Below, piece after piece: positions 54,969 through 64,000 of a DNA stretch of 64,000 nucleotides. The stretch lies in assembly GCF_004114955.1 (NCBI RefSeq), contig NZ_CP030053.1, positions 2,728,001-2,792,000 on the forward strand. The letters are read 5' to 3'. The stretch is from Bradyrhizobium guangzhouense (lineage in GTDB: Bacteria > Pseudomonadota > Alphaproteobacteria > Rhizobiales > Xanthobacteraceae). The stretch's first letter is position 1; each line of letters starts with the position of its first letter. Both the position numbers and the translations under genes were made by a program. The notes beneath the pieces were generated by a model. That model was given only the letters and a program-made list of their open reading frames with translations, was not told where the DNA came from and did no database searches.

Positions 54969-55076
54969 GTCATTCCGGGGCGCGCGACGCGCGAGCGCGG
55001 AATCCATCTCTCGGCACCGATTGTGCCGACGAATGGATTCCGGGCTTGCGCCAAGAGGGCGCAACCCGGAATGACG
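54969..55076. repeat. Palindromic intergenic repeat, family A (copy 6)
   Basis: GTCATTCCGGGG to CAACCCGGAATGACG, with GCGGAATCCAT and ATGGATTCCGGG inside. It lies between the amidase stop and the crotonase start. Confidence 0.9.
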
Positions 55077-55085
55077 AGAGTGCGT

Positions 55086-56507
55086 TTAGTGCGCCGGTGG
55101 CTTCGGCCAAGGCCTTTGCGCGCCGCGCAGGCCCTCGAACGCCTTGGCCATGCCGAGCACGCCGATGTCGTCGAAGCGGCGGCCGACGATCTGCACGCCG
55201 ATGGGAAAACCCGCATCATCGAAGCCGCCATTGATGGAGACGGCCGGGTTTTCCGACATATTCCACGGCACGGTATAGCAGATGTGCTCGAACGGCCGCA
55301 TCGGATCGTTGGTCGGCGAGGCCCATTCGGCCGCGTAGTTCACGTTCGGCGCCGTCGGCGAGATCACATAGTCGAGCTCGCAGAACAGCTTTGAGGCTGC
55401 GCTGCGGATCGCCATGGTCTGGTTGAAGCCTCTGATGACGTCGACGCCCGAGAGCTTTGCACCGGAAGCACCCCATTTGAAGATGTAGGGCAGCACCTTT
55501 GCCTGTTCGGCCGCCGTCAACTTGGACAGATCGTCCCACATCCTTGCGCGCCAGAAATTGTCGAGACCGTCGAGCATCTCACGCGTGAGGATGCCGTCGA
55601 CTTCGGTGACGACCGCGCCTGCCGACTCAAATGCCTTTGCCGCCTTCACCGCGACGTCGCGGACGGCCCTTTCCGCGGGCAGGCCGACGCCGGCATCGAG
55701 CATCAAGCCGATCCGCAGCTTGCGCGGGGACTTCTCCAACCCCTTCCAGTTCAGCGGCTCCGCCGGCAGGCTCATGCCGTCGCGCCGGTCGGGCTTGGCG
55801 ATCACGCTCATCATCAGCGCGCAATCATCGACCGTGCGGGTCATGGGACCAGCGACGCGGCCGACATAGGCGGGATCGATCGGCACGCGGCCAAAGCTCG
55901 GCTTCAGGCCGACGAGGCCACACCAGCCCGCAGGCAGGCGTACCGAGCCGCCGATATCGGTGCCGAGATGCAAGGGACCATAGCCGGCCGCGGCTGCAGC
56001 ACCCGCACCGGCGCTGGAGCCGCCAGGGTTCTTGGAGAGGTCCCAGGGATTGCGCGCGAGCGCATGGAACGAGGAGAGTCCCGAGGACAGCATGCCGTAA
56101 TCGGGCATGGTGGTCTTGGCGAAGATGATCGCGCCCGCTTCACGCAGCCGCGCGGCGGGCGGGGCGTCCTTCTCGGCCGGCACGAGCTTGACGCTCGCGG
56201 CTCCCAGCGGCACCGGCACGCCCTTGGTCGCAATGTTGTCCTTCACCGTGACAGGCACGCCATCGAGCGGGCCGCAAGGCTCGCCCCCGGTCCAGCGCGC
56301 GGTCGAGGCTTGGGCGGCCTGCCGCGCGCCATCGGGATCGAACGCATAGAGCGCCTTCAGATGCGGCTCCCACGCAGCGACATGCGCGAGCAAATCGTCC
56401 AGCACCTCGCTCGGCGAGAATTGTTTTGCCCGATAGCCCGCGATCAGATCGACCGCGGAGAGATCGTGCAGCGAGGTGACCGCCTCTTCAGGGCTCTTCT
56501 TCGGCAT
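55086..56507 (-). CDS. Amidase-signature-family hydrolase
   Basis: A 473-residue amidase. The Ser-cisSer-Lys triad is complete: K89 (VTVKDN), S164/S165 (GGSSAGAG) and S188 (DIGGSVR). It hydrolyses carboxamides. It starts two bases after the M20 gene stop, so they are co-translated, placing it in a peptide/amide-degrading operon. Confidence 0.9.
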   Translation of the reverse strand: MPKKSPEEAVTSLHDLSAVDLIAGYRAKQFSPSEVLDDLLAHVAAWEPHLKALYAFDPDGARQAAQASTARWTGGEPCGPLDGVPVTVKDNIATKGVPVPLGAASVKLVPAEKDAPPAARLREAGAIIFAKTTMPDYGMLSSGLSSFHALARNPWDLSKNPGGSSAGAGAAAAAGYGPLHLGTDIGGSVRLPAGWCGLVGLKPSFGRVPIDPAYVGRVAGPMTRTVDDCALMMSVIAKPDRRDGMSLPAEPLNWKGLEKSPRKLRIGLMLDAGVGLPAERAVRDVAVKAAKAFESAGAVVTEVDGILTREMLDGLDNFWRARMWDDLSKLTAAEQAKVLPYIFKWGASGAKLSGVDVIRGFNQTMAIRSAASKLFCELDYVISPTAPNVNYAAEWASPTNDPMRPFEHICYTVPWNMSENPAVSINGGFDDAGFPIGVQIVGRRFDDIGVLGMAKAFEGLRGAQRPWPKPPAH

Positions 56508-56509
56508 TG

Positions 56510-57673
56510 CTAACCGACCGGCATGCGCGTTTCGATGATCCGGGCGAACATGCTGGCGCCGATCGGCAGGATCTTGTCGTCGAGCACGAAGCCCGGATTG
56601 TGCACCGGCACCGAGCCGTCATGGCCGACCCAGAAATAGGCGCCGGGAATGGTCTCCAGCATGTCGGCAAAATCCTCGCTGCCCATCTTCGGCTGGCTGC
56701 GGGTGATCACCTTGGCGGGATCGACCACGGTGCGTGCGACGTCCTCGACCACCTTGGACTGCTCGACCTGGTTGACCAGCACGTTGAAGGTGTCGCGGAT
56801 GTCGACGTCGATGACGCACTGATAGGCGCTGGCGATGCCGGCGCAGATGGTGCGGATGCGTTCGCTGACCAGGGTGCGGACGTCCTTCGAGAAGGTGCGG
56901 ATGGTGCCGCACAGATGCGCATCGCCGGGAATGACGTTGTAGGCGGAGCCGGCATGGATCTGGGTGATCGACACCACGGCAGCCTGCAGCGGCTCGACGT
57001 TGCGGCTGACGATGGTCTGGATCGCCTGCGCCAGCGTGGTCGCGATGATCACCGCATCCTTGGAGCGCTCGGGCATCGCGCCATGCGCGCCATAGCCGGT
57101 GATGCGGAGGTCGAAGAAGTCGGCACTGGCCATCGCAGGGCCCGGCAGGATCGCGATCTCGCCGTGGTTCAGATCGGGCGCGTTGTGCAGGCCGTAGAGC
57201 TCGTCGCAGGGAAACTTCTCGAACAGGCCGTCCTTGATCATGGCGCGCGCGCCGCCGAGGCCTTCCTCGGCCGGCTGGAAGATCAGGTGCACGGTGCCGT
57301 CGAAATTCCGGGTCTCGGCGAGATAGCGCGCGGTGCCGAGCAGCATGGTGGTGTGGCCGTCATGGCCGCAGCCGTGGAAACGGCCAGGGATTTTCGAGCT
57401 CCATTTCAGATTGGTGTTCTCTTCCATCGGCAGCGCATCCATGTCGGCACGCAGGCCGATGCGCTTGCTGCCCGAGCCCTTGCCCTTGATGACACCGATC
57501 ACGCCGGTGCCGCCGAGACCGCGATGCACCTCGATGCCCCAGCTCGCCAGCTTGTCGGCGACGATGCCCGATGTGCGCACCTCCTCGAAGCCGATCTCGG
57601 GATGGGCGTGCAGGTCGCGCCTGATGGCGGTGAGTTCGTCGGCGTAGCCGTCGATGCGATCGATGGTGGGCAT
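56510..57673 (-). CDS. M20-family amidohydrolase (hippurate hydrolase-like)
   Basis: A 387-residue zinc hydrolase of the M20D/HipO type. Key motifs: RRDLHAHPEIGFEE, RADMDALPM, FHGCGHDGH with C102 and H104, QPAEEGLGG and GSEDFADM. Substrates are N-acyl amino acids or amides. ATG 57673 is used. It is preceded by the M81 peptidase gene (14-bp gap) and followed by the amidase. Confidence 0.9.
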   Translation of the reverse strand: MPTIDRIDGYADELTAIRRDLHAHPEIGFEEVRTSGIVADKLASWGIEVHRGLGGTGVIGVIKGKGSGSKRIGLRADMDALPMEENTNLKWSSKIPGRFHGCGHDGHTTMLLGTARYLAETRNFDGTVHLIFQPAEEGLGGARAMIKDGLFEKFPCDELYGLHNAPDLNHGEIAILPGPAMASADFFDLRITGYGAHGAMPERSKDAVIIATTLAQAIQTIVSRNVEPLQAAVVSITQIHAGSAYNVIPGDAHLCGTIRTFSKDVRTLVSERIRTICAGIASAYQCVIDVDIRDTFNVLVNQVEQSKVVEDVARTVVDPAKVITRSQPKMGSEDFADMLETIPGAYFWVGHDGSVPVHNPGFVLDDKILPIGASMFARIIETRMPVG

Positions 57674-57687
57674 GTTGTCCTGTCCGG

Positions 57688-59193
57688 TTAGCGTGAAGGA
57701 GGATTGAAAACGGGGCCGTTCGGCTTGATGCGGATGCCCGGGCGCAGGCGTGTCCAGGGCAGGGAGGCGGTGTCGGCCGGCATCGCGCCGGGGGCGGCGC
57801 AGATCATCAGCGTCTCCGCGATCGGCTCGAAATCCGCGCGAAAATGCACCGAGCTCTTGTTGACGAGGATCTTCTCCTTGGTCGGCTCGATCCCGACATA
57901 GCGGTACATCGCCTGGTCGGCGAGCTGCGCCTTGTGCGAGGAGACGACAACGCGGACGTCGCCGATGCGCAAGGCTGCGGAGGGGCCCATCTCCATCTCG
58001 CGGCCGCCAAAGTAAGGGCCGGGCGCAATGAAGCGGCCGTCGGAGAGTCTTTCGACGACGAAGGTCCCGGTATAGGGCTCGTCGCCGGCAATCCCTGATT
58101 TGCCGCCGAGTGACAGCGTCACGGTGGCGCCGACGCCGGCCGCATGCGCGGCCTTGGCGCACTGGGGATCATAGATCACGCCGGTCGCCGCGCTCGCCTT
58201 GTTGCGCACCAGCGCGCGCAGCATGCCGGTGGTGTCGGAATCGCCGCCGGCACCGGGATTGTCCTGGGTGTCGGCGATGATAACAGGCTTGCTCGCGCGC
58301 TTCGCAAGTTCCATGGCGTGGCGCACGCCGTCGTCGGGCATCCAGATCTTGCCGTCGAAATCGTCCTCATGGCTTTCGATCAGTTTGACGATGGCGTCGG
58401 CGGCACGATCAGCGTCGGCTTGGGTCTTGCCATAGGCGAACACGCTCGGTCCGCAATCGCGGAAGTCCGCGGCGGGGAAGCCCGGCGCGAAGGACAGCGT
58501 CGGAACCGCATCGCTCTCCAGCGCGGCGAGCTTCTCGTAGATGCCTTTGGTGGGGAAATCGTTGGTGCATTGCCAGCTGATCGCGATCAGGAACGGTATC
58601 TGCCGGAACGACTTTGCCAAGCGCTGCTTCGTCTTCAGCAGCAGGGCGAGATGTTTGGCGGAAGCGCGGCCGGTGTCGGCCATGTCGACATGCGGATAGG
58701 TGCGGTAGGCGATCAGCGCATCCGCATGTTCCATCATCTCGGGCGTGACGTTGGCATGCAGGTCGAGGCTCGCGACCAGCGGAACGTCCTTGCCGATGAC
58801 GCGGCGCACCCGCGCCAGAATCTCGCCTTCGCCGTCGTCGAGATGCTCGGTCACCATGGCGCCGTGCAGATCGAGATAGACGGCATCGATCGGGCCGGCG
58901 TCCTTGATGCCGTCGACCATGACCTTCACGATGCGCTCGAAGGCATCCTCCGTGACATGCGCCGATGGGCTCGCGCCGCAGGCAATCGTCGGAACCAGTT
59001 CCCAGCCATTGGCCTCGGCACTGTCGACGAAGCCGGCGAGGCCGACATTGATGCGCCGCATCACCTTCAGGACCTCAGGCCCTTGCGTCATCGCCGGCCA
59101 GCCGCCGCCATGCTGGAAGTCGGCATAGGTCGCCTTCGTCGGCGCGAAGGTGTTGGTCTCGTGCAGGAAGCCGCCGACGGCGATGCGTGTCAT
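57688..59193 (-). CDS. M81-family metallopeptidase (MlrC-like)
   Basis: A 501-residue MlrC/M81 protein. N-terminal MTRIAVGGFLHETNTFAP, DLHGAMV and SLDLHANVTPEMM give the metal-ligand aspartate/histidines, and the C-terminal domain has DNPGAGGDSDTTGMLRALV. MlrC cleaves the linear tetrapeptide in the microcystin-degrading pathway. Most homologues lie in peptide-uptake clusters like this one and probably act on ordinary peptides. No mlrA, mlrB or mlrD gene is seen. Confidence 0.9.
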   Translation of the reverse strand: MTRIAVGGFLHETNTFAPTKATYADFQHGGGWPAMTQGPEVLKVMRRINVGLAGFVDSAEANGWELVPTIACGASPSAHVTEDAFERIVKVMVDGIKDAGPIDAVYLDLHGAMVTEHLDDGEGEILARVRRVIGKDVPLVASLDLHANVTPEMMEHADALIAYRTYPHVDMADTGRASAKHLALLLKTKQRLAKSFRQIPFLIAISWQCTNDFPTKGIYEKLAALESDAVPTLSFAPGFPAADFRDCGPSVFAYGKTQADADRAADAIVKLIESHEDDFDGKIWMPDDGVRHAMELAKRASKPVIIADTQDNPGAGGDSDTTGMLRALVRNKASAATGVIYDPQCAKAAHAAGVGATVTLSLGGKSGIAGDEPYTGTFVVERLSDGRFIAPGPYFGGREMEMGPSAALRIGDVRVVVSSHKAQLADQAMYRYVGIEPTKEKILVNKSSVHFRADFEPIAETLMICAAPGAMPADTASLPWTRLRPGIRIKPNGPVFNPPSR

Positions 59194-59352
59194 TCAGTTC
59201 ATGTCCGGTCAACAAAGGTGCGGGACGTTAGCCTTGGCCTTGAGGTGAGAGCAAGGCGGGAAGCAATCGCGCGGCGCATAGGATCAAGCTGTTTTGGGAA
59301 TACTGCCGACGCGGTGGGTATTGTGAGCGGAGGCGTCACCACATTCTCGGTG

Positions 59353-59477
59353 TCGTCCTGGCGAAAGCCAGGACCCATACCGCGAGGTCTATCTGTTGCG
59401 TGCGGTGCGAGTCCCGAACGACAAGTCTTCGCCAAATATCTTCCCGGGGTAATGGGTCCTGGCTTTCGCCAGGACGA
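59353..59477. repeat. Palindromic intergenic repeat, family D
   Basis: TCGTCCTGGCGAAAGCCAGGACCC at one end and GGGTCCTGGCTTTCGCCAGGACGA at the other, given here as arms of about 24 bp; each arm is itself a hairpin. The interior is unique. It abuts the stop codon of the ABC ATPase gene. The stretch 59194-59352 beside it holds no gene. Confidence 0.9.
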
Positions 59478-59479
59478 CA

Positions 59480-61129
<1,650 letters not shown>

Positions 61130-61142
61130 CAGATTACTCCGA

Positions 61143-61230
61143 CGTCATTGCGAGGAGCTCTTGCGACGAAGCAATCCAGAAATCCTTCCGCGGATGCAGA
61201 CTGGATTGCTTCGCTGCGCTCGCAATGACG
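61143..61230. repeat. Palindromic intergenic repeat, family C (copy 2)
   Basis: CGTCATTGCGAGGAGCTC at one end and GCTGCGCTCGCAATGACG at the other, with AAGCAATCCAG and CTGGATTGCTTCG inside. It lies within the transporter operon. Confidence 0.9.
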
Positions 61231-61258
61231 GAACAAGGGGCCAGGCCGGCGGGACAAA

Positions 61259-62146
61259 TCACTTGCCCTCCCGCTGCTTCATGCGGGGATCGAGGGCGTC
61301 GCGGGCGGCGTCGCCGATCAGGTTGATGCTGAGAATGGCGATCGAGAGTAACAGGCCCGGCCAGAAGATCAGCGTCGGCTTGAGCTGAAAATACTGGCGG
61401 CCCTCGGCCATGATGTTGCCCCAGGTCGGGGTCTCCGGCGAGATGCCGGCGCCGAGGAAGGAGAGGATCGCCTCGGTGAGGATCGCGGAGGCGCAGACAT
61501 AGGTGCCCTGGACGATCAGCGGCGCGATCGTGTTCGGCATCAGGTGCCGCCACATGATCTTCGGCAGGCTGGAGCCGACCGAGATCGCGGCTTCGACATA
61601 GGGCTCCTCGCGCGCCGACAGCACGACCGAGCGCACCAGGCGCGCCACGCGCGGAATTTCCGGGATCGTGATCGCGACCATCACCGTCCAGATGCTGGCG
61701 CCGGACAGCGAGACCACGGCGATCGCAAGCAAGATGCTCGGCATCGCCATCAGGCCGTCCATGACGCGCATCAGGACGGAATCGACCAGCCTGAAGAAGC
61801 CGGAGACGAGACCGATCACGAGCCCGATCGCGATCGACAGGATCGCCGAGCCGAGGCCGATCAGAAGCGAGATGCGGCCGCCATAGATGACGCGCGACAA
61901 CAGGTCACGGCCATAGGCATCGGTGCCGAGCAGGAATTGCGCGGAGGCGGGCTTGAGGCGCTGCGAGGGCGCAAGCTGGATCGGATCATGCGGCGCGACC
62001 AGCGGCGCCAGGATCGAGATCAGCACGATCAGCGCGAGCAGGACCGTGGCCGCCGCGATGATCGGCGTCGAGGTCAGGAACCCGAGACGCGGCCGCAACG
62101 GCGACGTGATCGGAATCGAGGACTGGGGAAGGCTATCGACCGTCAT
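61259..62146 (-). CDS. Peptide ABC transporter permease (DppC-like)
   Basis: A 295-residue permease with an OppC N-terminal helix and five more helices. The EAA-type coupling motif is EPYVEAAISVGSSLPKIMWRHLMPN. It pairs with the DppB-like permease upstream (20-bp gap). Confidence 0.92.
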   Translation of the reverse strand: MTVDSLPQSSIPITSPLRPRLGFLTSTPIIAAATVLLALIVLISILAPLVAPHDPIQLAPSQRLKPASAQFLLGTDAYGRDLLSRVIYGGRISLLIGLGSAILSIAIGLVIGLVSGFFRLVDSVLMRVMDGLMAMPSILLAIAVVSLSGASIWTVMVAITIPEIPRVARLVRSVVLSAREEPYVEAAISVGSSLPKIMWRHLMPNTIAPLIVQGTYVCASAILTEAILSFLGAGISPETPTWGNIMAEGRQYFQLKPTLIFWPGLLLSIAILSINLIGDAARDALDPRMKQREGK

Positions 62147-62166
62147 TGTTGTTCTAGTCCTTAGCC

Positions 62167-63108
62167 TTAGTACCGGATGCGGGGATCGAGCAGCGTGTAG
62201 GCGACGTCGATCAGCAGATTGACGACGACGTAGATCAGCGAGGTCAAGAGGATCATCGCCTGGATCACCGGATAGTCGCGCGCCAGCACCGCATCGACGG
62301 TGAGGCGGCCGATGCCGGGAATGTTGAACACGCTCTCGGTGACGACGACGCCCGAGATCAGCAGCGCAAATCCGGTGCCGATCACGGTGATCACCGGCAC
62401 CGCGGCGTTGCGCAGTGCGTGCCGCAGCATCACCGCGACCTCGTTGATGCCCTTGGCGCGCGCCGTCCGCACGTAATCTTCGCCGAGTACGTCGAGCATC
62501 GCCGCGCGCGTCATGCGCGCGATCAGCGCGATGTAGATGAAGGAGAGTGCGCAGGTCGGCAGGATGATGCGCTCGAAGAACGGCCCGAAGCCCGCGCTGA
62601 TGCTCTTGAAGCCCTGCACCGGCACCCAGCGCAGGTCGATCGCAAACACCTGGATCAGGACATAGCCGACCACGAACACCGGCACCGAGAAGCCCAGCAC
62701 GGACAGCCCCATCACGCAGCGGTCGATCCAGGTGCCGTGCTTCCAGGCCGCGATGACGCCGAGCGGCACCGCGACGATGACGGCGAGGATGATGGTCGAG
62801 AGCGCAATCGAGATCGACGGCTCGACGCGCTGTCCGATCATCTTCATGACCGGCAGGTTGGAGATCAGCGACGTTCCGAGATCACCGTGCAGCAGCTTGT
62901 TCAGCCAGGTGATGAACTGAACGATCAAGGGCTCGTTGAGGCCGAGCGAAGTGCGGATACGCTCCAGCCGTTCCGGCGTCGCATTGTCGCCGGCGAGGAT
63001 GGCGGCGGGGTCACCCGGGGTCAGCCGCAGCAGCAGGAACACGAAAAGCGCGACGACGCCCATCACGGGCACGGCGGCGAAAATTCGGCGAAGGAGATAT
63101 CCGAGCAA
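62167..63108 (-). CDS. Peptide ABC transporter permease (DppB-like)
   Basis: A 313-residue permease starting MLGYLLRRIFAAVPVM, with six helices and the coupling motif DYVRTARAKGINEVAVMLRHALRNA. It forms the membrane channel with the DppC-like protein. The substrate-binding protein is not in the window and is probably encoded beyond 64000 or elsewhere. Confidence 0.92.
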   Translation of the reverse strand: MLGYLLRRIFAAVPVMGVVALFVFLLLRLTPGDPAAILAGDNATPERLERIRTSLGLNEPLIVQFITWLNKLLHGDLGTSLISNLPVMKMIGQRVEPSISIALSTIILAVIVAVPLGVIAAWKHGTWIDRCVMGLSVLGFSVPVFVVGYVLIQVFAIDLRWVPVQGFKSISAGFGPFFERIILPTCALSFIYIALIARMTRAAMLDVLGEDYVRTARAKGINEVAVMLRHALRNAAVPVITVIGTGFALLISGVVVTESVFNIPGIGRLTVDAVLARDYPVIQAMILLTSLIYVVVNLLIDVAYTLLDPRIRY

Positions 63109-63240
63109 GTGGGATCCGTCAGATGAGAGTTAAATCGTCGGCAGCGGTCATGGTCCGTCCTGCCACCAGCCTAACATTTCAGCAATTCCCGTGCCATCGG
63201 GACCACAGATTTCGCAGTGCGGCCAGTTGTTTTGATAGCG

Positions 63241-63323
63241 CGTCATTCCGGGGCGCGGCGAAGACGCGAACCCGGAATCTCGAGATTCCGGGTTCGATGC
63301 TGGCGCATCGCCCCGGAATGACG
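63241..63323. repeat. Palindromic intergenic repeat, family A (copy 7, short form)
   Basis: CGTCATTCCGGGG to CGCCCCGGAATGACG around a CGGAATCTCGAGATTCCG dyad. Between it and the DppB-like gene (63109-63240) nothing recognisable is seen. Confidence 0.9.
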
Positions 63324-63330
63324 ACCCTCA

Positions 63331-64000
63331 TCACTCCAGCGTTGCCAGCAGTCCCGCCATCAACCGACCGCGCTCGACGAGGCTCTCGACATCGATATGC
63401 TCCTCCAGCGTATGGGCATTGGCGCCGCGCACGCCGAGGCCGTCGAGCGTCGGAATGCCCATCGCGCCGGTAAAGTTGCCGTCGGATCCGCCGCCGGAGC
63501 TCGCATGGGGTAATTCCGCGCCGAGAGATTTGGCGATGCCGCGCGCCTTTTCATACAGCGCCATGGTGCCGGCATCCGGCTCCCACACCGGCCGCGTCAC
63601 GCCGCGCGTCACCTTGAAGGCGACGTCGTTGGTGGTGCCCGACAGCGCCAGCATGCGTTCGACGCCGCGGTCGAGATCGGCCTGTCGCTTGGCCATCGAC
63701 AGCGCTTCGCCGGTGGCGGTTGTTGCAACGCAATTGACCCATTGTCCGCCATGCACGATGCCGACCGAGAAGGTGCAATCCTCCGTCGTCATTGCGTCGA
63801 TCGCGAGAATCTGCCGCGCCATCTCGCGAATGGCGGAACGTCCGGACGACAATGTCGCGCCGGCGTGGCTAGGCCGCCCGGTCGCCTCGAGGTTGAAGCG
63901 GGCAATGGCATAACGTCCGGTGGTGACGCCGTTGTCGGCGCGGCCGGGCTCGGGCACCAGCACGTATTTGTTGCGCGCGGCCTCCGCCTCGATGAGGTCG
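63331..64000 (-). CDS. M20-family peptidase (glutamate carboxypeptidase-like), C-terminal part
   Basis: The C-terminal ~223 residues of an M20 peptidase; the N-terminus lies past the window edge. Visible features are the dimerisation-domain core ATGRPSHAGATLSSGRSAI, INCV-like QWVNCVATTATG and the metal-ligand segment GGGSDGNFTGAMGIPTLDGLGVRGANAHTLEEHID. The pattern fits the carboxypeptidase G2/ArgE branch. It likely belongs to the same peptide-utilisation cluster. Confidence 0.88.
   Translation of the reverse strand, partial: DLIEAEAARNKYVLVPEPGRADNGVTTGRYAIARFNLEATGRPSHAGATLSSGRSAIREMARQILAIDAMTTEDCTFSVGIVHGGQWVNCVATTATGEALSMAKRQADLDRGVERMLALSGTTNDVAFKVTRGVTRPVWEPDAGTMALYEKARGIAKSLGAELPHASSGGGSDGNFTGAMGIPTLDGLGVRGANAHTLEEHIDVESLVERGRLMAGLLATLE

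Noticed and set aside
57688..59193. A microcystin-degradation (mlr) locus
   Set aside because: Only an MlrC-like gene is present; mlrA, mlrB and mlrD are not. M81 proteins are common in ordinary peptide-use clusters.

Overview
The window is typical high-GC alphaproteobacterial chromosome, and its gene content points to Bradyrhizobium or a close relative (Nitrobacteraceae): a CO-dehydrogenase-type (cox) cluster, CIRCE/RpoH-type groESL, an Usg-family gene, an Anbu proteasome-like locus, DUF2778 and GFA proteins, and many intergenic palindromic repeats. I saw no rRNA, tRNA, transposase or CRISPR array. About 63 protein genes can be supported; those at both edges are incomplete.

Layout. 1-6487: the end of coxG, then coxS, coxM, a MoxR-type ATPase (coxD), a VWA protein (coxE), a split XdhC pair and a molybdopterin-binding/MobA-like fusion. 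These are the 2Fe-2S and FAD subunits and cofactor-maturation factors of a molybdenum hydroxylase; the large subunit is not in the window. 6669-12494: DUF4189 secreted protein, CYTH-CHAD protein, DUF2000 protein, zinc alcohol dehydrogenase overlapping a GH4 hydrolase, and an ArsR/SRPBCC/GFA operon. 13414-18314: TetR plus an ABC-2 efflux system with a membrane-bound class III cyclase at the end. 18762-21703: GntR, MFS transporter and Tat-exported amidohydrolase. 21825-26114: PhzF, DUF488, DUF72, small envelope proteins and one foreign-looking two-TM protein. 26115-31705: surface-glycan genes (GT2-GtrA, GT39, GT25, and a TPR-glycosyltransferase-methyltransferase fusion). 32043-36361: DUF2778 protein, GST, isochorismatase with divergent LysR, signal peptidase I. 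36610-38610: groESL. 39004-42767: Usg, a cupin with a basic tail, a CNT nucleoside transporter and an MFS exporter. 43032-47935: SDR gene plus the Anbu/transglutaminase/alpha-E/ATP-grasp cluster. 48213-53912: CinA-like, xanthine phosphoribosyltransferase, an unknown Cys-rich family, a MetE-like enzyme, GST, HCCA isomerase and a quinone oxidoreductase. 54037-64000 is entirely on the minus strand: enoyl-CoA hydratase, amidase, M20 hydrolases, an M81 (MlrC-like) peptidase and a Dpp-type peptide ABC transporter.

The strongest signals outside the genes are these. Four regulators of four different families (ArsR, TetR, GntR, LysR) share one layout: a -35, a 17-bp spacer, a -10, then 6-7 bp to the ATG, with a dyad in or beside the promoter. 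This suggests leaderless, autoregulated messages. groESL has both an RpoH-type promoter and a CIRCE. At least six families of palindromic intergenic repeats are present. The most system-like locus is the Anbu cluster. The most foreign-looking gene is the two-TM, beta-rich protein at 24975-25799.
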